In this document: in pieces, positions 1-8,943 of the stretch | How positions within the stretch are numbered: the first letter of the stretch is position 1 | Layout of the letters: every line of letters begins with the position of its first letter | From: Gammaproteobacteria bacterium | GTDB lineage: Bacteria; Pseudomonadota; Gammaproteobacteria; J113 | Reading direction: 5' to 3' | Assembly: GCA_003694425.1 (NCBI GenBank) | Contig: RFJX01000269.1 | Location: 1-12,090 of the forward strand | Length of the DNA stretch: 12,090 nt | The notes under the pieces: generated by a model | Seen by the model: only the letters and a program-made list of their open reading frames with translations | Databases searched by the model: none | What the model was told of the DNA's origin: nothing | Made by a program: the position numbers and the translations under genes

Positions 1-2319
1 CCGGTTCCAGCGTTCCGCCTCCTGGCCCTCCCGGGCCAGCTCGGTGAAGCTGGTCACGCTCCAGACCTCGGCGCTGCAGCCGTGCTCCTCCTCCAGCAAG
101 CCGGCCGCGGCCAGTGCCTCCGGCAGCATCGCCCCCGAGGCCAGCAGCCTGAGCGGATGGCCCTTGCCGCCCCCCTCGCGCACCCGGTGCATCCCCCTGA
201 TGATGTCCCGTTCGTGCCCTTCCGGCAGCGGCGGTTGCGGGTGGTTCTCGTTGGTGACGGTGATGTAGTAGAAGACCCTGTCCTGCTCGTGGTACATGCG
301 GCGCAGGCCCTCCTGCAGGATCACCGCCAGCTCGTAGCCCCAGGCGGGGTCGTAGCTGATGCAGTTGGGCACCGTGGAGGCCAGGACCTGGCTGTGGCCG
401 TCACAGTGCTGGAGCCCCTCGCCGGCCAGGGTCGTGCGGCCCGAGGTGCCCCCGATGAGGAAGCCCTGGGCCTCGATGTCGCCGGCCGCCCAGATGAGGT
501 CTCCGACCCGCTGGAAGCCGAACATGGAATAGAAGATGAAGAAGGGGATCATCGCCGGGCCATGGTTCTTGTAGCTGGTCCCGGCGGCGATCCAGGAGGC
601 CAGCGAGCCGGCCTCGGTGATTCCCTCCTCGAGGATCTGCCCCTTCACGTCCTCCTTGTAGTAGAGCACCTGTTCGTGGTCGACCGGTTCGTAGAGCTGG
701 CCGACATGGGAGTAGATCCCGAGCTGGCGGAACAGCCCTTCCATGCCGAAGGTGCGCCCCTCGTCCGAGATGATGGGGACGATCCGGTCCCTGATCTCCG
801 GGATCTTGACCAGGGTGGTGAGCAGGCGCACGAAGACCATGGTGGTGGAGGCGGGCCGCTCGCCGCCGGCGAGGATCTTGTCGAAGGCCTGCAGTGCCGG
901 GACCTCCAGTTTCGGTGCGGGGGGGCGCGGCGAGAGCAGCCAGCCGCCGAGAGCCTCGCGCCGCTCCTTCATGTAGCGGATCTCGGCGCTGTCCTCCGGT
1001 GGGCGGTAGTAGGGGGCCTCCTCGATCAGTTCGTCCGGGATGGGCAGGTTGAAGCGGTCGCGGAAGGCGCGCAGTTCGTCGGTATCCATCGACTTGGCCT
1101 GGTGGGTGTAGTTCTGCGCCTCCCCGGCCTCGCCCATGCCGTAGCCCTTGACCGTCTTGGCCAGGATCACGGTGGGTTGGCCCTTGTGCTTCACCGCCGC
1201 GGCATAGGCGGCGTAGACCTTGTGCGGGTCGTGGCCGCCCCGGTTGAGGCGCCAGATGTCCTCGTCGGTCATGTTGGCGACCATCGCCTTCAGCTCCGGA
1301 TACTTGCCGAAGAAGTGTTCGCGGACGTAGGCACCGTCGAAGGCCCTGAAGGCCTGGTATTCGCCGTCCACGCACTCCTCCATCCGCTTGCGCAGCAGGC
1401 CCTGGGTGTCCCGGGCCAGCAGCGGGTCCCAGTAGGAGCCCCAGATCACCTTGATCACGTTCCACCCGGCTCCGCGGAAGACCCCTTCCAGCTCCTGGAT
1501 GATCTTGCTGTTGCCCCGCACCGGGCCATCCAGGCGCTGCAGGTTGCAGTTGATGACGAAGATCAGGTTGTCCAGTTTCTCCCGCCCGGCCAGGTCGATG
1601 GAGCCCAGGGCCTCCGGCTCGTCCATCTCTCCGTCGCCACAGAAGCACCAGACCTTGCGGTCGTTCATGGCCTGCAGCCCCCGGTCCTCCAGGTAGCGCA
1701 TGAAACGGGCCTGGTAGATGGCCTGGATCGGCCCCAGGCCCATGGAAACGGTCGGAAACTGCCAGAAATCTGGCATCAGGTGGGGATGCGGATAGGAGGA
1801 GAGTCCGGGCGCGAGCGCCTCCTGCCGGAAACGGTCCAGGTCGTTCTCGTCCAGATGGCCGTAGAGGTAGGCGCGGGCATAGATGCCGGGGGAGCTGTGG
1901 CCCTGGATGAAGACCAGGTCCCCGCCGTGTTCCTCCGTGCGGGCGCGGAAGAAGTGGTTGAAACCGACGTCGTAGAGGGTGGCGGCGCTGGCGAAGGTGG
2001 CGATGTGCCCGCCGATCCCCTTGTGCTTGCGGTTGGCCCGGACCACCATCGCCATGGCGTTCCAGCGCACATAGGAGCGGATGCGCCACTCCAGGGCGGC
2101 GTCGCCGGGCGATTTCTCCTCCTTCTCCGGGGGGATGGTGTTGAGATAGGCGGTGGTGGTCGGGAAGGGTTCGTTGTCACCGGCCCTGCGGGCCTCGTCG
2201 ATCAGCCGTTCCAGCAGGTAGTGGGCGCGATCGACACCCTCCCGCTCGAGGACCGCCTCCAGGGCCTCGAGCCACTCCCGGGTCTCTTCCGGGTCGATAT
2301 CCTTGCGCTGGTCGCTCAT
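1..2319 (-). CDS. aceE: Pyruvate dehydrogenase E1 component, homodimeric type (C-terminus cut by window edge)
   Basis: This is the thiamine-diphosphate E1 subunit of the pyruvate dehydrogenase complex. It decarboxylates pyruvate and passes the acetyl group to the lipoyl domains of E2 (AceF) in the cytoplasm. The frame is open for 773 codons from ATG at 2319 to the window edge. E. coli AceE has about 886 residues, so roughly 110 C-terminal residues lie outside. The ThDP/Mg motif GDGEMDEPE starts at residue 228, followed by INCNLQRLDG. Histidines at 105, 141 and 406 (NYTHQ) match E. coli H106, H142 and H407 with a constant offset of one, which supports the chosen start. The last visible residues, SVTSFTELAREG then ERWN, match the family. 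Upstream of the ATG there is only a weak GAAGAAG ribosome site. aceF would be expected downstream, beyond position 1. Nothing looks broken. Confidence 0.97.
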   Translation of the reverse strand, partial: MSDQRKDIDPEETREWLEALEAVLEREGVDRAHYLLERLIDEARRAGDNEPFPTTTAYLNTIPPEKEEKSPGDAALEWRIRSYVRWNAMAMVVRANRKHKGIGGHIATFASAATLYDVGFNHFFRARTEEHGGDLVFIQGHSSPGIYARAYLYGHLDENDLDRFRQEALAPGLSSYPHPHLMPDFWQFPTVSMGLGPIQAIYQARFMRYLEDRGLQAMNDRKVWCFCGDGEMDEPEALGSIDLAGREKLDNLIFVINCNLQRLDGPVRGNSKIIQELEGVFRGAGWNVIKVIWGSYWDPLLARDTQGLLRKRMEECVDGEYQAFRAFDGAYVREHFFGKYPELKAMVANMTDEDIWRLNRGGHDPHKVYAAYAAAVKHKGQPTVILAKTVKGYGMGEAGEAQNYTHQAKSMDTDELRAFRDRFNLPIPDELIEEAPYYRPPEDSAEIRYMKERREALGGWLLSPRPPAPKLEVPALQAFDKILAGGERPASTTMVFVRLLTTLVKIPEIRDRIVPIISDEGRTFGMEGLFRQLGIYSHVGQLYEPVDHEQVLYYKEDVKGQILEEGITEAGSLASWIAAGTSYKNHGPAMIPFFIFYSMFGFQRVGDLIWAAGDIEAQGFLIGGTSGRTTLAGEGLQHCDGHSQVLASTVPNCISYDPAWGYELAVILQEGLRRMYHEQDRVFYYITVTNENHPQPPLPEGHERDIIRGMHRVREGGGKGHPLRLLASGAMLPEALAAAGLLEEEHGCSAEVWSVTSFTELAREGQEAERWNR

Positions 2320-2498
2320 GGACGGATCTTCTTCGTTGTTACTGGTGAGCAGGGGGCCGGATCCCGTTACACTGCCGGGGTGCCGGCCATGACCACCAGG
2401 GCCCCACCCTGCAGCGAAAGGGTCCCGGGTGGCAGGTGACGGCAGTGCGCCCCGGGCAGGGCGGTCTCCCGATTACCCAACATTGAGTATAGCGAGCG
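2320..2498. promoter_or_regulatory. Divergent intergenic region between aceE and the M17 peptidase
   Basis: This 179-base gap separates two genes that diverge, so it should hold both promoters. On the minus strand there is a TATACT box (2486-2491), a good -10 match, but no convincing -35 sits at 16-18 bases from it. On the plus strand no hexamer pair is convincing, and the peptidase ATG has no clear Shine-Dalgarno sequence. No PdhR-like operator was recognised by eye. The promoter role is inferred from gene orientation alone. Confidence 0.4.
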
Positions 2499-4007
2499 AT
2501 GACGGAATTACTTGAACCGGTGCGCCGGAGAGTTGAACGGCAGCGCAGGCTTCCCGCTGGCGACGACCTGGCCGGCGGCGGCTGCTGGCTGGTGGTCCTG
2601 CCCGCGGACGGCTTCGAGGCGGCCGCGCGCCGCCTGCCGGCCGGCAGGGAGATGACGGCCAAGCGCAATGCCCTCCCGAAGGGGCGTCGTGACGACGCGG
2701 CTATCGGCCTGGACCTGCCCCGGGAGGGTGTGTTCATCGCCTTCGCCGCGGTCGCCGGGACGCGGGAACCGTTTGCCCGTCTCGGCCTGGCACGACGCCT
2801 GGCGGAAAAGGCGCTGGAGCTCCATCCGCGACGGGTCCATCTGGTGGCCTGCGGTCTGGAGCGGCAGCGACGCGACTGGCTGGAGGCGCTGCTGGCGGCG
2901 GTGCTGACGGGCGCCGCCCGGCTGCCGGACTACAAGAGGGAGCCGGAGCCGCCGGTGCCGCTGAAGGAGGTGGTGATCTGGGGCGCGGGCCCGCGGGACG
3001 ACTTCTCGCCAACGCAGGCCGCGGCCGAGGGCAACGAACTGGCGCGCGCCCTGACCCTGTTGCCGGCCAACGAGCTGGGGCCGGCAGAGTACCGCGAGCG
3101 GCTGAAGCGGCTGGCGGCCTCCGAGGGGTGGAAGACGGGATTCATGGGTGAGGCGACCCTGCGGCGCAGGGGGGCCGGCGCCTTCCTGGCCGTGACCCGC
3201 GGCAGCGCCCGGCGCGACGCCGGGATCGTTCGCCTGGGCTACCGCCCCCGCCACGGCGGCGGCCCGCCCCTGGTCCTGGTGGGCAAGGGGATCTGCCACG
3301 ACACCGGCGGGATCAATCTCAAGCCGCACCGATACATGCTCGGGATGCACGGCGACATGCAGGGCAGCGCCGTGGCCCTGGGCACCCTGCTGGCCCTGAC
3401 CCGGCTGAAGGTGGACTATCCGGTGGACTGCTGGCTGGCCCTGGCCCGGAACGACATCGGTCCGGAGGCCTACCGGCCCGACGAGGTGGTGAAGGCGGCC
3501 GATGGCACCACCATCGAGGTGGTCCATACCGATGCGGAGGGGCGCATGGTGCTGGCCGACACCCTGGCCCTGGCGAGCCGCACCCGACCCCGGTTGATAA
3601 TCGATTTCGCGACCCTGACCGGGGCCTGCGTCCATGCCCTGGGGGAGGCCTACAGCGGTGTCTTCAGCAACCGGCAGGAATGGTGGCCGAGGCTGATCGA
3701 GGCCGGGCGCGAGAGCGGTGAGCGGGTCTGGCCCTTCCCCATGGACGAGGACTACGACGAGGCGCTCAGGAGCGAGATCGCCGACGTGAAGCAGTGCGCC
3801 GAGGAGGGCAAGGCGGATCACATCCTGGCGGCCCGCTTCCTCTCCCGCTTCGTCGGCGAGGAGACGCCCTGGGTCCATGTCGACCTCTCCAGCGGGACCC
3901 GCAAGGGGGGACTGGCGCAGGTGCCCACCGAGGTGACCGGCTTCGGCATCCGCTTCGCCCTGCGGCTGCTGGAACGGCTGGAAGGAGAGCTGCGCGGGCG
4001 GGACTAG
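2499..4007 (+). CDS. M17 family leucyl aminopeptidase-like metallopeptidase
   Basis: Predicted cytoplasmic di-metal aminopeptidase of the PepA (M17) family, 502 residues, releasing N-terminal amino acids from peptides. Catalytic residues are complete: K263 and D268 (VGKGICHDTGG), K275, D286 (HGDMQGSA), D345, E347 and R349 (HTDAEGRM). Their spacings equal those of E. coli PepA K270, D275, K282, D293, D352, E354 and R356. The contexts differ from the classical YDMGGAA and NTDAEGRL motifs, so this is a variant M17 clade rather than plain PepA, and I give no symbol. The N-terminal domain (about 1-160) is divergent. An in-frame TAG at 2490 makes ATG 2499 the first possible start; GTG 2520 is an alternative. 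No good Shine-Dalgarno is visible. The stop codon overlaps that of the convergent dehydrogenase gene. No signal peptide is seen. Confidence 0.92.
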   Translation: MTELLEPVRRRVERQRRLPAGDDLAGGGCWLVVLPADGFEAAARRLPAGREMTAKRNALPKGRRDDAAIGLDLPREGVFIAFAAVAGTREPFARLGLARRLAEKALELHPRRVHLVACGLERQRRDWLEALLAAVLTGAARLPDYKREPEPPVPLKEVVIWGAGPRDDFSPTQAAAEGNELARALTLLPANELGPAEYRERLKRLAASEGWKTGFMGEATLRRRGAGAFLAVTRGSARRDAGIVRLGYRPRHGGGPPLVLVGKGICHDTGGINLKPHRYMLGMHGDMQGSAVALGTLLALTRLKVDYPVDCWLALARNDIGPEAYRPDEVVKAADGTTIEVVHTDAEGRMVLADTLALASRTRPRLIIDFATLTGACVHALGEAYSGVFSNRQEWWPRLIEAGRESGERVWPFPMDEDYDEALRSEIADVKQCAEEGKADHILAARFLSRFVGEETPWVHVDLSSGTRKGGLAQVPTEVTGFGIRFALRLLERLEGELRGRD

Positions 4008-4013
4008 TCCCGC
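3998..4013. repeat. 16-bp perfect palindrome at overlapping convergent stop codons
   Basis: The sequence GCGGGACTAGTCCCGC is its own reverse complement. Its central CTAG holds the TAG stop of the plus-strand peptidase (4005-4007) and the TAG stop of the minus-strand dehydrogenase (4006-4004). As RNA from either strand it can fold into a 6-bp stem with a CTAG loop. No T tract follows on either strand, so a canonical intrinsic terminator is not supported; a weak two-way termination or mRNA-end protection role is possible. Confidence 0.7.
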
Positions 4014-4762
4014 TGGTGGCCGGCCAGCAGGTTCAGGATCCGTACCCGCAGGCCGGCGGGAAGGCAGCGGAGGGCCTTCAGCGGCCAGATCAGGCGACGC
4101 GGAAAGGCGATCTCGAAGGCCCGGCCCTCAAGGCCGCGAATGATCCGCCGGGCCGCCTCGTCGGCGCTCATCAGGAAGGGCATGGGGAAACGGTTGCGAG
4201 CCACCATGGGGGTGTCGACGAAGCCGGGCGAGACCAGCCGCAGGTCGATCCCGGCGCGCCGCAGCTCCGGCCACAGGGCCTCGGCGAGGTTGAGCAGGGC
4301 GGCCTTGCTGGCGCCGTAGCCGGTCGCGCCCGGCAGCCCCAGATAGCCGGCCGGTGAGCCCATCAGGATGACCTGGCCGCTGCCCCGTTCCCGCATCCCG
4401 GGCAACAGCGCCTCCAGGCAACGGACCACCCCCAGGAGATTGGTCTGCAGATGGGCCTCGATCCGCTCCGCCGAGAGGCGGGTCGAAGGACGGTAGATGC
4501 CGGCGTTGAGCACGGCCATCTCCGGCACTCCGTGGCGCTCGCGGATCAACGAGACCGCGGCGGCCACCGGGGCGCTCCCGGTCACGTCCACCGGCAAGGC
4601 GTGGGCGGGGCCTTCCAGCTCCTCCACCGCCTGCTGCAGGCGGGCCTCGTCGCGACCGCTGAGGATGAGAGTCGCGCCCTCGCGCGACCAGCGTCGGGCC
4701 AGGGCCAGGCCGATCCCGCTGCCTCCGCCGGTGATCCAGATGGTCCGCGCCAGGGCCGTCAC
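4004..4762 (-). CDS. Short-chain dehydrogenase/reductase (SDR) family oxidoreductase
   Basis: Classical SDR of 252 residues with a Rossmann fold, expected to use NAD(H) or NADP(H); the substrate is not readable from sequence. The cofactor motif TGGGSGIG is at residues 11-18, an NAG motif at 86-88, N108, and the catalytic S136, Y149 and K153 (YGASK) are all present. A PG motif after strand six (SPGFVDTPM, about 178-186) is typical. The tail from about 218 is basic and hydrophobic (FPRRLIWPLKALRCLP), which might associate with membrane; that is inference. It starts with GTG at 4762, overlapping the TGA of the upstream HAD gene as GTGA, so translation is probably coupled. It is the last gene of the CDGSH-HAD-SDR operon. 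A longer fused frame reading upstream to 5953 runs out of phase through the two other genes and is not real. Confidence 0.92.
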   Translation of the reverse strand: MTALARTIWITGGGSGIGLALARRWSREGATLILSGRDEARLQQAVEELEGPAHALPVDVTGSAPVAAAVSLIRERHGVPEMAVLNAGIYRPSTRLSAERIEAHLQTNLLGVVRCLEALLPGMRERGSGQVILMGSPAGYLGLPGATGYGASKAALLNLAEALWPELRRAGIDLRLVSPGFVDTPMVARNRFPMPFLMSADEAARRIIRGLEGRAFEIAFPRRLIWPLKALRCLPAGLRVRILNLLAGHQRD

Positions 4763-5634
4763 TGCGCCTTGCCGGAGAGGGCCTGGCGGCTGCGGAAGCG
4801 CTCCTTTGCGTGGCGGATGCGGGCGATGATCAGGTCCAGGATCAGCCGGACCCGGGCCTCCAGCGCGCTGCCTTCGCGGTAGTCGGCGATGGCGTGGTAG
4901 TCGATGCGGTCCCCGGCGAGGAGCTCCTTGCACACCGCGTGGGCGCGGCGATTGCGCGGGGGCCTGACGGCGATGGCGAAGCCGCCGTTCATCCTTGTGA
5001 CCGTCATGCAGGGGACGTCGGTCAACCCGTCGCCGATGTAGAGCATCTGGGAGAAGGGGATGCGACGCTCCTGCTCCGGCATGTGCTCGTTGATCTCCTG
5101 GTGCAGGTCGAGCCTGCCCTTGTTGATCCGGAACAGGTACTGGGTCTTGGTGGTGTCGTTGATCACCACCTTCGGGAAGCGCGCCACACCATGCTGGTCG
5201 AAGAAGTACTGCGAGGCGTAGATCCGCCTGAACCGGTGGCGGATGGAACATCCTTCCAGGATCTCCCTCAGTCCGGCCGAGATGATGTAGTGCTCCACCC
5301 GGACCCTGCCGTCGGAACGATCCCGGACATAGGCGTCGATCCGGTCGAACCACTCCTCCACCCCGGGAAAGAAGCGGATCCTGGTCGCCAGCGACCGCAG
5401 GTCCCCGGGCCCGAGGTGCTGGCCGGCGGCCTCGATCCGGTCGATGAGCAGCTTGAGGTAGGCCAGCATGGGGTCGGCCTGTTCCCTGCGGGCCAGTTCT
5501 TCCGCCTCCCTCCAGAAGGCGGCCGCATCCATGCCGATGGCCGGGAGCACCGTGTATTCCTGCATCGGCTTCGGGGTGAGGGTGCCGTCGAAATCGTAGA
5601 CGATGGCCAGGATGTTCTGGCGGAAGGCGGCCAC
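4759..5634 (-). CDS. HAD-superfamily phosphatase, phosphoserine-phosphatase/MtnX-like
   Basis: Predicted cytoplasmic phosphomonoesterase of 291 residues. Motif I is DFDGT with nucleophile D14 and acid/base D16. Motif II is the ISAG at 118-121 (S119). A lysine for motif III lies at K163 or K172, and motif IV is GDGLTD (201-206). Residues of about 20-90 between motifs I and II form a helical cap of the C1 type, as in SerB-like enzymes. The protein is longer than typical SerB and the substrate cannot be assigned. The start is GTG at 5634; no other start lies close enough upstream of D14. A GAGG overlapping the preceding stop acts as a likely ribosome site, nine bases after the CDGSH stop codon. 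The 3' end overlaps the SDR start. The C-terminal tail is basic (KERFRSRQ). Confidence 0.88.
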   Translation of the reverse strand: MAAFRQNILAIVYDFDGTLTPKPMQEYTVLPAIGMDAAAFWREAEELARREQADPMLAYLKLLIDRIEAAGQHLGPGDLRSLATRIRFFPGVEEWFDRIDAYVRDRSDGRVRVEHYIISAGLREILEGCSIRHRFRRIYASQYFFDQHGVARFPKVVINDTTKTQYLFRINKGRLDLHQEINEHMPEQERRIPFSQMLYIGDGLTDVPCMTVTRMNGGFAIAVRPPRNRRAHAVCKELLAGDRIDYHAIADYREGSALEARVRLILDLIIARIRHAKERFRSRQALSGKAQ

Positions 5635-5643
5635 CGTGGCGCC

Positions 5644-5883
5644 TCAGTCCCCGGAATGGCTGCCGTCGCACAGGGGTGGCGTGCCGGTCCTGCGGCAGCC
5701 GCAGAACCAGACCGTTCCGTCCTCCTGCGCCTGGTATTCGACCGGCGAGATCCCGGTGCCTTCGTGTGACCCGTCGCAGAAGGGCTGGCTGGCGCTGCGT
5801 CCGCAGGCACACCACCAGTAGCTCTGTCCGGCCTTCACCTCGACCGGGTAGGGGGCGAGCTGGGTGGCAATGGGTTCCTTCAT
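5644..5883 (-). CDS. Two-motif CDGSH iron-sulfur domain protein
   Basis: A 79-residue protein carrying two CDGSH iron-sulfur motifs of the pattern CxCxx(S/T)xxxPxCDGSH. The first runs from C25 to H40 (CACGRSASQPFCDGSH) and the second from C61 to H76 (CGCRRTGTPPLCDGSH). Each should bind a 2Fe-2S cluster through three cysteines and one histidine, as in mitoNEET-related proteins; bacterial double-motif forms are known but mostly uncharacterised. There is no membrane anchor or signal peptide, so it is probably soluble and cytoplasmic. ATG 5883 is chosen because AAGGAG (5892-5897) sits eight bases upstream. A longer reading to 5982 adds a proline- and arginine-rich stretch without its own ribosome site. 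It is the first gene of an operon with the HAD phosphatase and SDR, divergent from groESL. Confidence 0.93.
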   Translation of the reverse strand: MKEPIATQLAPYPVEVKAGQSYWWCACGRSASQPFCDGSHEGTGISPVEYQAQEDGTVWFCGCRRTGTPPLCDGSHSGD

Positions 5884-5924
5884 CTTTGGATCTCCTTCGT
5901 ATGGTCTGATCGGTATCCGCGCCG

Positions 5925-5953
5925 ATTGTGGGGGCAGCGCCGTGACGACGCAA
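5925..5953 (-). promoter_or_regulatory. Candidate sigma-70 promoter for the CDGSH operon
   Basis: On the minus strand TTGCGT (5953-5948) and CACAAT (5930-5925) are separated by exactly 17 bases. They match three and four of six consensus positions. The place is right, about 40 bases upstream of the CDGSH start, but the match is modest and other promoters cannot be excluded. Confidence 0.3.
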
Positions 5954-6020
5954 GGGAGTCTCGCAGAATCAGGAGGTTGCATCTGCCTGGCCCGGAGACG
6001 ACATGGAGTGTCCCGGGAGG

Positions 6021-6049
6021 CTTGACATCCTGGGAGATCGCCCTATATT
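6021..6049 (+). promoter_or_regulatory. groESL promoter with sigma-70 and sigma-32 features
   Basis: TTGACA (6022-6027) and TATATT (6044-6049) are 16 bases apart, a near-consensus sigma-70 promoter. The same segment also reads as CTTGACA (6021-6027), 13 bases, CCCTATAT (6041-6048), close to the heat-shock sigma-32 consensus CTTGAAA and CCCCATNT. Transcription should begin about seven bases after the -10 box, which places the start inside the CIRCE operator, as expected for HrcA-repressed promoters. Which sigma factor is used cannot be told from sequence. Confidence 0.85.
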
Positions 6050-6050
6050 G

Positions 6051-6077
6051 TTAGCACTCGCTGAAGCTGAGTGCTAA
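6051..6077. promoter_or_regulatory. CIRCE operator (HrcA binding site)
   Basis: A perfect CIRCE inverted repeat: TTAGCACTC (6051-6059), nine spacer bases, GAGTGCTAA (6069-6077). CIRCE is the operator of the heat-shock repressor HrcA, whose activity in known systems depends on GroEL. Here it lies directly after the -10 box and spans the predicted transcription start. The genome is therefore predicted to encode hrcA, which is not in this window. Confidence 0.97.
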
Positions 6078-6123
6078 CAGGAAAGGGGAAGACCCCGGTT
6101 CTTTCAGTCAGTTGTACAACCTT

Positions 6124-6130
6124 AAGGAGG
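6124..6130 (+). promoter_or_regulatory. Strong ribosome binding site that fixes the groES GTG start
   Basis: AAGGAGG, a seven-base match to the anti-Shine-Dalgarno sequence, ends seven bases before GTG 6138. With the family N-terminus [10 protein letters not shown] following at once, this fixes GTG rather than ATG as the groES start. Confidence 0.9.
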
Positions 6131-6137
6131 TGGAAAG

Positions 6138-8115
<1,978 letters not shown>

Positions 8116-8177
8116 TCCGGTCCGCCCGACCCGGCAGCGGGTGGGCCTCAAGGGACCACCCCTGCAACGCAGGAAAC

Positions 8178-8216
8178 AGCCCCCTGGCGCCGTCGGCTCC
8201 AGGGGGCTTCTCTTTT
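8178..8216 (+). terminator. Rho-independent terminator of groESL
   Basis: AGCCCCCTGG (8178-8187) pairs perfectly with CCAGGGGGCT (8199-8208), giving a 10-bp G+C-rich stem. The 11-base loop contains a further small GCC/GGC pairing. A T-rich run TTCTCTTTT (8208-8216) follows. It lies 62 bases past the groEL stop and separates the chaperonin operon from the next unit. Confidence 0.93.
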
Positions 8217-8254
8217 GCGGCCATGAAACCCTCCGTGCTCCCGTCCGGTCTGTC

Positions 8255-8283
8255 TTGAAGAAACCGGAGCGATGGCCGATAAA
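8255..8283 (+). promoter_or_regulatory. Candidate sigma-28 (FliA-type) promoter, alternatively weak sigma-70
   Basis: A perfect GCCGATAA box (8275-8282) is preceded, at the exact 11-base spacing of the sigma-28 consensus TAAAGTTT-N11-GCCGATAA, by TGAAGAAA (8256-8263), which keeps four of the five core TAAAG positions. The same bases also give a weaker sigma-70 reading, TTGAAG (8255-8260), 17 bases, GATAAA (8278-8283), each four of six. It lies between the groESL terminator and the two-gene unit, with the expected start about 35 bases before the first ATG. Confidence 0.55.
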
Positions 8284-8322
8284 TAGTACTGAGCAGAAGT
8301 CACCGTGCTCGAGGAGGTGTAC

Positions 8323-8943
8323 ATGTCCGGCAAGGGTCTCATCACCAATCTCAGCATCCGCGAGTTCTTCCGCGGCGCCGTAACCGAGGCGATGCACAAC
8401 CAGCAGGTGGAGGCAGAGGGCGAGACGGTCGTCTACCTGGTCGACCTGCTGGACCGCTTCAGCCAGGCCGAACGGCTGTTCCAGGACACCCTGGAGCGCG
8501 CCCCGCACCGGCCCCTGGCCGATTTCTACGCCGACGCGGTGAGCGCACGCAGCGAGCGCGAGCGGGAACGGGCGCTGCGCCAGCTCGGCGACATCGCCCT
8601 GTTCATCAGCGGCCTCTTCCCGGCGGTGCTGCAGCGCCGCCTGGTGGACGTGGACTACTACATCGCCATGGGGGGCAACGCCTATGGCTATCTCTCCGAG
8701 ACCACAGCCGGCCATGGCGGCCCGGCCACCCTGCAGCGGGTGTTCCAGGAACTGGCGGGGCGTTTCGTCGAGTTCATGGATATCCTCTGCGAGGTCGGGG
8801 AGCAGACCCGGCTCAAGGGTGACGACGACATCCTCCGGCTCTACGAGATCTGGCTCAGGAGTGGCAGCCCGCGCGCCGCGCGCCGCCTGCGGGAGCTGGG
8901 CATCGAGCCGGGGCGCTGGGGCGTCGACGCGGGGAGCCACTGA
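8323..8943 (+). CDS. Conserved-looking protein of unknown function (first of a coupled pair)
   Basis: A 206-residue soluble, mostly helical protein that I do not assign to a named family. It has no signal peptide or clear membrane span. The segment at about 88-124 stands out: LGDIALFISGLFP, then RRLVDVDYYIAMGGNAYGYL, with an acidic/aromatic DVDYY and a glycine-rich MGGNAYG that looks like a conserved core. Residues 75-87 are strongly charged (SARSERERERALR), suggesting a surface helix. ATG 8323 is chosen over GTG 8305 because GAGGAGG (8311-8317) sits five bases upstream and overlaps the longer reading. The gene follows a sigma-28-like promoter, and its stop overlaps the next start by one base (TGATG), so the two products probably work together. 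Codon use resembles the neighbours. Confidence 0.88.
   Translation: MSGKGLITNLSIREFFRGAVTEAMHNQQVEAEGETVVYLVDLLDRFSQAERLFQDTLERAPHRPLADFYADAVSARSERERERALRQLGDIALFISGLFPAVLQRRLVDVDYYIAMGGNAYGYLSETTAGHGGPATLQRVFQELAGRFVEFMDILCEVGEQTRLKGDDDILRLYEIWLRSGSPRAARRLRELGIEPGRWGVDAGSH

Noticed and set aside
82..2439. A 785-codon open frame on the plus strand opposite aceE
   Set aside because: It is the antisense shadow of a well-conserved aceE reading. Long open antisense frames are normal in G+C-rich coding DNA, and its product shows low-complexity V/D/G/H/L composition without a recognisable domain.
2486..2491. TATACT as a firm -10 box for aceE
   Set aside because: No acceptable -35 hexamer lies at 16-18 bases from it, so I note it only within the divergent intergenic region.
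2508..3878. A 456-codon minus-strand frame opposite the M17 peptidase
   Set aside because: The plus-strand frame has every M17 catalytic residue at family spacing; the opposite frame has no recognisable motif.
4004..5953. A 649-codon minus-strand frame that looks like a fusion ending in the SDR
   Set aside because: Its N-terminal two thirds read out of phase through the CDGSH and HAD genes, both with clear family motifs in another frame. Only the part from GTG 4762 is real.
5884..5982. N-terminal extension of the CDGSH protein by 33 residues
   Set aside because: ATG 5883 has AAGGAG at good spacing; the extension is proline/arginine-rich and would contain that ribosome site inside the coding region.
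8305..8322. GTG start six codons upstream for the first unknown protein
   Set aside because: GAGGAGG at 8311-8317 lies inside the extension and is ideally placed for ATG 8323.
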